DNA from: Narthecium ossifragum
Lineage: Eukaryota; Streptophyta; Magnoliopsida; Dioscoreales; Nartheciaceae
Direction: 5' to 3'
DNA: 64,000 nucleotides
NCBI GenBank assembly: GCA_963920575.1
Contig: OY986973.1
Location: 16,044,062 to 16,108,061 of the forward strand
Numbering within the stretch: position 1 is the stretch's first letter; every line of letters begins with the position of its first letter. This document shows positions 57,145 to 64,000 of the stretch, piece by piece. Position numbers and translations under genes: made by a program. The notes under the pieces were generated by a model. The model searched no databases and had not been told where the DNA came from. It worked only from the letters and a program-made list of their open reading frames with translations.

Positions 57145-57429
57145 CCCTGGCGGAAGCTCAAAACCCACCGGTGTTCTTGAGGCTCCTCACAACCACCCAA
57201 CCTCTCCACCCATAACCATTTCATGTATAAACCCACAGGCCCCCAACTCCATCTTTCCCCACTCCGACAAGCATCCATCACCGGCGATTGAGTTCCGGCC
57301 TCTTTCAGCTACCAGATCTGTTCCCATTCCCAAGCTTCGTCAAGCACAGACAGATCTCAACCATCATATCAGATTAGCTTAAATCACCACCATCTGAACC
57401 TGATCAGACTCTGAGTCAATATTCCACAA

Positions 57430-58266
57430 TTGATCGAGTCAGACTGGAGCCTACAAGACTTGGACATATTCAAGCCAGGCTCAACCAGATTTGGCTACAC
57501 CAACCAAATCCGATCAAGCCCAGATCCAGACCAGTTCAAGATAAGTCAGGATCAATTGGATTCAACCAAATTCGGCCAAGTCAGATTTGATCCAAGCCCA
57601 CCACCAAGTCCAATCAAGCTCAGCCAATCCGACTTGATCAAGTTTGATTTCATACTTCCACCAGATCAGATCCAGATGTTCCCTACGCATCTTCAGTTGA
57701 TCAGGCATCCCCCAACTAATCTGAGCTATCCAATGAGCTACCCTCCTTATTCGGTTGCCATCTTCCAACTGATCAGATCCAAGAGCATCGCCCAACATCC
57801 ATCCACCACTCAAAGTTTCAGAACGACTTTGTCGACTCTGACCGTGAGGATTGATGTTGAAGCTAGAGCCGTGATGATCCCTTTGGAGCAAAGCAGAGAG
57901 AGCCCCAAGTTCAACTGTTCTCCACCGTATCTAGCTGCCATATTAAGTCTACTTTCACATTGGGAGGACTCAATTCGAGTTGATCTAGTCTCCGACCCCG
58001 GACGACAGACGATGACTATGCACAACCACATGCACATCCACCGATCTACAACCGTCCTTTACTTCTTGGAGTTCCAGCGACCCCCAGATACCCCGGCCCT
58101 TCAACTCCCTTCTTCCAGACCAGCTGCATGGCCTCCTGATTCAGTGGCCCCATTACCACCTGATCCACCATGGGCGCGACCAGGATTTTCACCTTCGAGC
58201 CCACAACTACAGTTGTGGTCCAGCCAGGTCACTCGGGTCCGACAGGAGCAGAGCCTTTTCCCTTAG
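57430..58266 (+). CDS. Hypothetical 278-aa ORF of the same element
   Basis: This open frame lies between the Pro-rich ORF and the purine tract. It is rich in Asp, Gln, Pro and Ser at the start (PGSTRFGYTNQIRSSPDPDQ), and the C-terminal third is Pro-rich. No domain is recognised. The nucleotide sequence is a loose repetition of GATCAAG/GATTTG words, which could create an ORF by chance. Confidence 0.25.
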   Translation: MIESDWSLQDLDIFKPGSTRFGYTNQIRSSPDPDQFKISQDQLDSTKFGQVRFDPSPPPSPIKLSQSDLIKFDFILPPDQIQMFPTHLQLIRHPPTNLSYPMSYPPYSVAIFQLIRSKSIAQHPSTTQSFRTTLSTLTVRIDVEARAVMIPLEQSRESPKFNCSPPYLAAILSLLSHWEDSIRVDLVSDPGRQTMTMHNHMHIHRSTTVLYFLEFQRPPDTPALQLPSSRPAAWPPDSVAPLPPDPPWARPGFSPSSPQLQLWSSQVTRVRQEQSLFP

Positions 58267-58312
58267 CAAATTCAGGCCTTGAGGACAAGGCCAATTTCGA
58301 AGGGAGAGGGGA

Positions 58313-59923
58313 TAATACGAGGACCAACTGAGCCAATCCAAGAAGGGACCCACGTCCTTGCTTGGGCAGGCCAACACCAAGGAGCTGGCTGCAACCAGGT
58401 CCTTTGGAGCAGGTTGAGCCAAGCTAGCCTTAGGGCCAAATCAGAGCTGAACTAGTTCCAAGACCAAGCTCAAGCATGGGTGGACCCATGACCCATGAGG
58501 TGGCTTAGCCAAGCCGGCCTTACTTGGTTATTTCCTTAGTTGAGTCTTAATTGCTTTCCTAGTTGATTTCCTAGTTTGAGTTCAGTTTGTGCTCAGCCAG
58601 TTTCTATTTAATTGAGTCCTAGTTTTGGTTGAGTCAAGTCACTAGCTTACTTAGTTCATTCCTGATATTAGGAGTCAGTTTGAGTTGAATTATTAAGAGT
58701 CTTTTACTTGCTGTCAAAGCAAGAAGGTATTCAGGTTGTAGTAGAATTCTCTTGAGGCCTCTATAAAAGGACCTCTATAGCTTGTATTAGGGTTTTTATG
58801 CATGGACGAATTTATGAGAGTTATTATTTAGTAGAGATAAATCCTAAGAGTAGCAGTAATATAGGAGTAGTTGTAACCCTAATTTCCACATAAATCCACC
58901 AACCACCTTCATCTCTCTCTACTGCTGGATTATCTCTCCACCAGCCGGCCACCATCCATCGCCGTCCGCCGTTGCCATCTACAGTACACGTCCCCATCAC
59001 CGGCGACCCCCCTTGGCTACTGTGCCTCCCTCCACCACGTTCTCCAAGGATTGGATCTACAAGAGAAGTGAGCCAAGCTAGCCTTAGGGCCAAATCAGAG
59101 CTGAACCAGTTCCAAGACCAAGCTCAAGCATGGGTGGACCCATGACCCATGAGGTGGCTTAGCCAAGCCGGCCTTACTTGGTTATTTCCTTAGTTGAGTC
59201 TTAATTGCTTTCCTAGTTGATTTCCTAGTTTGAGTTCAGTTTGTGCTTAGCCAGTTTCTATTTAATTGAGTCCTAGTTTTGGTTGAGTCAAGTCACTAGC
59301 TTACTTAGTTCATTTCTGATATTAGGAGTCAGTTTGAGTTGAATTACTAAGAGTCTTTTACTTGCTGTCCAAGTAAAAAGGTATTCAGGTTGTAGTAGAA
59401 CTCTCTTGAGGCCTCTGTAAAAGGACCTCTATGGCTTGTATTAGGGTTTTTATGCATGGACGAATTTATGAGAGTTATTATTTAGTAGGGATAAATCCTA
59501 GGAGTAGTAGTAATATAGGAGTAGCTGTAACCCTAATTTCCACAGAAATCCACCAGCCACCTTCATCTCTCTCTACTGCCGGATTATCTCTCCACCAGCC
59601 GGCCACCATCCATCGCCGTCCGCCGCTGCCATCTTCAGTACACGTCTCCATCACCGGCGACCCCCCTTGGCTGCTGTGCCTCCCTCCACCACGTTCTCCA
59701 AGGATTGGATCTACAAGAGAAGCCAGCCAACCCTAGAGGAGCTGCAAGGTATCCCTCTTCTTATCCGTCTCCTCCTCTAGTCTTCGCCTTCCTCGTCGAA
59801 TACCTAGGGTCCTTCTCCTAAACCCTAAAGGTATCTCTCGACCTAGCCACATAGATTTGGCTGAGGAGTTGAGACCCAGCAAGAGACCCGGTACGAAAGC
59901 CCTTGAGAAGGTGCATCGTATCA
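58313..59923 (+). mobile_element. 3' LTR with internal duplication
   Basis: Starts TAATACGAGGACC after the purine tract and ends CGTATCA. It contains a TATA box (CTCTATAAAAGGACC near 58759 and its copy near 59413). Its length is inflated by a 654-bp tandem duplication. Confidence 0.8.
58416..59723. repeat. 654-bp tandem duplication
   Basis: GAGCCAAGCTAGCCTTAGGG occurs at 58416 and 59070. GGATTGGATCTACAAGAGAA occurs at 59048 and 59702. The offset is 654 in both cases, and the copies differ at only a few bases by eye. Each copy contains a TATA box and the following leader. Confidence 0.93.
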
Positions 59924-60592
59924 GAAGAGCACGTTCCCTTGGTGGAGTTCGCCTACAACAACAGCTACCAGTCCAGTTTTAGAGTAGCACCTTTCGAGGC
60001 ATTGTACGGTAGGCTGTGTCGTTCCCCAGTGTGCTGGACAGAGGTTGGAGAGGCACCACTCACCGGTCCAGACATCACCAGACGGTCGTCAGAGAGACTA
60101 GTGTAGATCAGGTAGAGACTTCTGACGGCTAAGAGCCGGCAGAAGAGTTATGCAGATCAGAGGTGACGACTGTTAGATTTTGCAGTCAATGACAGAGTGT
60201 TCTTGTGAGCATCGCCGTACAGAGGGTCCGTCAGGTTTGGCAGGGGTGGTAAGTTGGCGCCGAGGTTTGTCAGGCCGTTCGAGATCCTAGAGAGGATTGG
60301 CAAGGTAGCTTACCGCCTGGATCTTTCTCATCACATGTCAGCTGTGCATCGGACTTTCCACGTGTCGATGTTGAGGAAGTATCACATAGACCCGTCTCAT
60401 GTTATCAGGGTGGATGACATCGAACTTGAGGTAGACGCGAGTTTCGTTGAGCAGCCGGTTCGAGTACTTGACCGGAGGGATCAGATCTTGCAGGGCAAGA
60501 CAATTCCCTTGGTCAAGGTACTATGGAGGCACAGAGGCACCGAGGAGATGACCTGGGAGCGTGAGGCGCGCATGCGGCATGAGTTTTCGTAG
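59924..60592 (+). pseudogene. Tekay integrase end and chromodomain-like tail
   Basis: The plus frame reads VEFAYNNSYQSSFRVAPFEA and LYGRLCRSPVCWTEVGEAPL, then stops and small shifts. It continues with GGKLAPRFVRPFEILERIGK, FHVSMLRKYHIDPSHVIR, VRVLDRRDQILQGK and VLWRHRGTEEMTWERE. It is homologous to 31920-32632 and ends about 115 bases before the 3' LTR. Everything upstream in this Tekay element is missing or replaced by the element ending at 59923. Confidence 0.85.
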
Positions 60593-61916
60593 TTGTTTCC
60601 TTCTCGATGTTGCTTTTGTCCTGTCTTTTGGTGTAGTTGTTTTGTTGTTTCCGAGTCCTACCTTTATCGAATCTCGGGACGAAATTTCCTTTAAGGGTTT
60701 TAGGATGTGAGGACCTGCCCCTCTACTCCTGGGTCGACCGCTTGGGTCGGGCCCGTGACTTGTTGTGGACCGTAAGGACAATTTTCGTAAATTACGCCTT
60801 GCCGGTTTGTTTCACACCCGCGTGTGCACACACTGACCGTGTTTGTAATAATGTCTGTTTAGAATGGTTAAGTGGATCCGGGATCAAAAGATCCGGGCTT
60901 GGGCTAGCATTCTAGCCCAAGTCTAGCTTTCTGCAACCAGATGATCGATCATCCATTGCTAGGAGGATCAATCATTTGGTGAATGATCGATCATCCCTTG
61001 CTGGAAGGATCGATCATTTGATGTCAGAGAGTTGCGATCTTCATGAAGGGTCGATCATTCCTCCTTGAATGATCGATCATTCATAGTCGGTTCATTTGTC
61101 TATAAAGCGTATGCGACTTTCTTCTTTCAATCCTTTTGAAATCCGCGTTCTTGAGCTGAGATCTGGCTGGATTTGGAAGAGATTGAAGGAGATCGTTGGC
61201 TTGGCAGCTGGGATTGAAGCTGCGCTAGTCTAGGTATGGATCATACCTACTCTCTTTCCGGTTTTTGTGAGGTTTGAGCTTGGTTGTGCTTGGTTTGAGT
61301 AGATCTTGTTGTATGCTTGTTGGTTTGTAGCATGTGTATCGGTTTTGGACTCGTGGTCCTTCGTACTACCAGATCCCAAGGTTTTGTGGGATTTGGTAGA
61401 GTTTTTTGATGGTATTTCTCGTTGTCCGGTGGTCGGAGAACCCATCAGGATTGATCATTCCTTCATTCTGGAGGAATGATCGATCTTCTTGGGTTGGTCA
61501 TGCCTAGCCCGAGAAGGATCAATCATCTGGTCGGAGATGATCGATCATGTTCCTTGGCTGGCATGGGCGAGTCCTTGGTCACGAAGGTGATCGATCTTCC
61601 TTGGCTTGGTGATCAATCTTCATGGAGGGAGGATCGATCCTTTGTAGCTTGACAGGGGCTGAATCTTCCCATTTATGAGGGTGATCGATCCTTCCTTTGG
61701 AGAGGATCGATCGCCTCCAAAGGAAGGATCGATTGCTCGTGTGGCAAGGAAGAGTTTTCAATGGTTTTTGCCCGTGGGGCTTCATTATGCGGTTTTCATA
61801 CTGCCTTATAAACTGGTACATATTCTTAAGCATGTTAGCCCTATAATGAAGGGTAATGGTGAACTAGGAGAGTGATGACCCATGGGATGTTTAGAATAAG
61901 TGGGCGGGTAGTCCTA

Positions 61917-63484
61917 TGATAGGACTTGAAAAGTGTCGCGGCTTAACAAGTCTACTCAAAATTACAAATTTATAATCAAACCACTAACTAACTACTTTAG
62001 GGGTAGCTAATAGTGAGTCCGAGTCGATACACAGGGAAATAGGCTTGAGTTGAGATGTTATGTATAGTCTTCTGCTAATGAGTTAAGGAAAAGTTTGGAA
62101 GTGAACTAAACTAGCTTGAAACTAAAGGATTTATAGATGCAAGAAAAGGGACCAAGGAATTCTTAATCCGTAACACGGGTTCTACCAGGTCTTTCTAAGA
62201 TTAAGACACACTAATTACATTGAATGGCTTTCCTAATGGTTGATAGGTAAATGACTAGTCCTCCCTATCACTCAACAAGTTCCGATCAGGATCCATTGTT
62301 GGTGAAAGCAATAATCTAAAATTCGGTGATCTAATGGTTAGTTATGATCATCGCTAATGAATCTTCTGATTAGGATGAATTCATCGCAAGAAAATAGTTA
62401 TAATATGGATTTAGGTGTAAGATCAAGATGATTCTCACACCTTGATGGTCAAATCTAGAAAGATAGGATAAATGGAGGATTAGGAATAGAATTCAGTGGT
62501 TCTAGCACTATACAATCCCTAATCACGGAAAAGAGTTCATTTGAGAAACCATGGTTCTAGCATGATCCTCCTATTAGATGAGTCCAATCCAAGCCCTAAC
62601 ATGCAATAGCTCTAGATCTATCATGCATTAGAACAATCCAAGCATCCAACAATAAATAAACACCAAGATTGTAAAAGAATGAAGATTAATCCATATAAGC
62701 CATGCAAAAAGGTATACAAGTCCTAAATCTTAAAAATCCCTAGTAGAAACCCTAGTTACATCATAAGAATCCCTTGGCAAGGGGTTTAGTTACTCATCTT
62801 TAGGGTTTGATTCGTAGGTGAAGGTTGATGAAACTCTTCCGCCATGGATCTCCTCCAAAAGAATCTCCAAAGAAAAGTCTAAAAGTGGAAAGGAAACTGT
62901 CCTTCACGTCCAAGAGAGAAGCCCCCTAAAACCCTAAAATATGCCTATTTATAGCCTAGGAACATCCCTCTCCCGGATTAGATCCGGGCCGTTGATTTTC
63001 TTCACTGGCAATCAAAGGATCGATCCTTCATTGGAGGAAGGTCGATCTTTTGTCTTCACTTGCTGGCCACACCCGTAATGGATCGATCTCCCTATAGAAG
63101 AAGATCGATCTTCTTCTTGTATCGTTGGTCTCGCCCCGTGGATGATCGATCATTCCATGGAGGAAGATCGATCCTTTCCAATCTAGTTCTCTGTCACTAT
63201 TGACGTACATAAATGATCGATCCTTTCAAGTGTGATGATCGATCCTTTCAAGTGGCGCTCTCTGTCAGCTTAATGTGCTTTAAATGATCGATCTTCTTAT
63301 GAGGTGAAGATCGATCCTTTATGCTGGAATTGCCCTAATGTGTTCATTTTAGCTTCAAACTTGATCTAACCCTTGTTGAGGTCTCTTGTACCTGAAATAG
63401 GGTAAAGATAGTCAGTGAAGCATTACTCGGAGACTAACAAAGTCAAATTACAAGGGTGATTTGTGCACTTTTCAAGTCTTATCA
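61917..63484 (-). mobile_element. Athila-type solo LTR inside the Tekay LTR
   Basis: This 1568-bp unit has plus-strand ends TGATAGGACTTGAAAAGTG and CACTTTTCAAGTCTTATCA, near-perfect inverted termini. Flanks are TCCTA (61912-61916) and CCCTA (63485-63489), one mismatch. The undisturbed host sequence in the other LTR copy reads GTAGCCCTACAGC. A TATA box (minus) lies near 62945-62953, and a GATCGATC array at 63018-63325 begins 65 bp upstream of it. Confidence 0.93.
63018..63325 (-). promoter_or_regulatory. GATCGATC dyad array in Athila solo LTR
   Basis: Five pairs with 22-23 bp between members. CTCTGTCA occurs between pairs. The nearest copy is 65 bp from the TATA box, across the same GGATTAGATC and CCGTTGATTTT box. 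Confidence 0.6.
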
Positions 63485-64000
63485 CCCTACAGCTTTCCTT
63501 AGCCTTGCATGTCGGCGTGCTCCGAGAGCTTATCTGTGTGGTTTGTTAGCTGTTGTTTGCGGAGCTACTTCCCAATACAGGTTGCTGGTGAATTGGCTAG
63601 CAGTTGGTGGTGGTACCACTGCAGCAGTTCTTGACCTTAAATACCTGTTCACCACCCCGGGCCGGTAGGGTGCCGAGCCTAGACCTTGCTTTTTTATCAT
63701 CACATATGCTGCATGCTTATCTGTCTTATATGCGTATGTTCATTGCATGCATTCTGGTTGTGCATTAGTTCCATAAGGTTAGGGCGTGGGCGATATGTAG
63801 GTCGCCGTCCCGAGGCTTGGAAGCTCGGATTTAGCCCTAGGATGGGGGTCGGGCAGCTTGGACCAGATTTGAATGGTGGTGTACAATCGTTTTCGATGAT
63901 AGGCTTAGATGACTCGTACACGTGTTGTTTGATGATTGTAGAGGCCGACATGTCGGCCTCGAGCCGGGCTCTGAGGTGTAGCCGGTGTCCAGTTGTGACG

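Larger units (their letters stand above)
55876..59923 (+). mobile_element. Non-autonomous LTR element with Pro/Thr-rich ORF
   Basis: A 3' LTR (58313-59923) and an 88-bp remnant of the 5' LTR (55876-55963) share the final CTCGACCTAGCC..GTGCATCGTATCA. The terminal inverted motif is (TG/TA)ATACG..CGTATCA. An initiator-Met primer site (55967-55978) and a purine tract (58300-58312) border a 2.3-kb interior with no RT, protease or integrase. The right flank is a Tekay pol frame (59924 onward); the left flank is a truncated LTR, so the left end has been deleted. Confidence 0.8.
60708..64000 (+). mobile_element. Tekay-like 3' LTR, runs off the window
   Basis: TGTGAGGACCTGCCCC follows the pol end and a conserved TCTCGGGACGAAATTTC stretch, so this is the 3' LTR of the pol above. 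It contains GATCGATC groups at 60942-61085 and 61450-61740 and a TATA box (GTCTATAAAGCG) at about 61098. It is split by the solo LTR at 61917-63484 and then follows the LTR at 34071 up to about its position 35720 at the window edge. Confidence 0.88.

Noticed and set aside
60508..60790. tRNA-like or small RNA gene near the pol end
   Set aside because: No cloverleaf or A/B-box pattern could be built; the sequence is the conserved pre-LTR region of Tekay elements.

Overview
The window is nuclear DNA of a seed plant, almost certainly an angiosperm; I cannot name the species. The evidence is plant-type Ty3/gypsy retrotransposons (Athila-like and Tekay/Del-like), priming sites matching plant tRNA-Asp and initiator tRNA-Met, a plant L1-type LINE, a Mutator-like fragment, and one small intron-containing NF-YC-like gene. 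There are no rRNA, tRNA or CRISPR loci. Nearly all the DNA is repeats inserted into repeats. The only likely single-copy island is about 45.1-50.2 kb.

Layout: 1-444 is the end of a Tekay-like LTR. 445-1522 is non-coding and carries a heat-shock-element-like array. 1523-6836 is a solo LTR with a second solo LTR of the same family inside it (2228-4559). 6837-8860 is non-coding, CT-rich and promoter-like. 8861-26325 is a decayed Athila-like element on the minus strand. Its env-like ORF is interrupted by a young non-autonomous element (9682-16256), and its downstream LTR is reduced to a stub beside a poly-C tract. 26326-28690 holds a Mutator-like fragment. 28691-45133 is a three-level nest. A short gag-protease-only element (target duplication CAAAG) contains a Tekay-like element on the minus strand (29325-42928). 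That element contains two solo LTRs (34071-36373, duplication CTATG; 38482-40105, duplication GCTAC). 45134-50223 is the genic island, with a 200-N gap, a solo LTR (duplication ATTCA) and the NF-YC-like gene. 50224-51285 is a LINE fragment. 51286-54910 is the start of a second Athila element, on the plus strand. 54911-59923 is a truncated LTR joined to a non-autonomous element with a 654-bp tandem duplication in its LTR. 59924-64000 is a Tekay pol end and its 3' LTR, which is itself split by an Athila solo LTR.

No retroelement here looks autonomous. Stops, frameshifts, an integrase deletion and LTR-LTR recombination have broken each one. The most unusual signal is a regulatory module that both Athila-like and Tekay-like LTRs share. 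It is an array of GATCGATC palindromes in pairs, with 21-23 bp between pair members. In six Athila-type LTRs the array ends about 63-65 bp upstream of a TATA box. A copy of the array, built as an exact 72-bp tandem repeat, also lies inside the Athila element upstream of a TATA-like site and the env-like ORF, which suggests an internal promoter.
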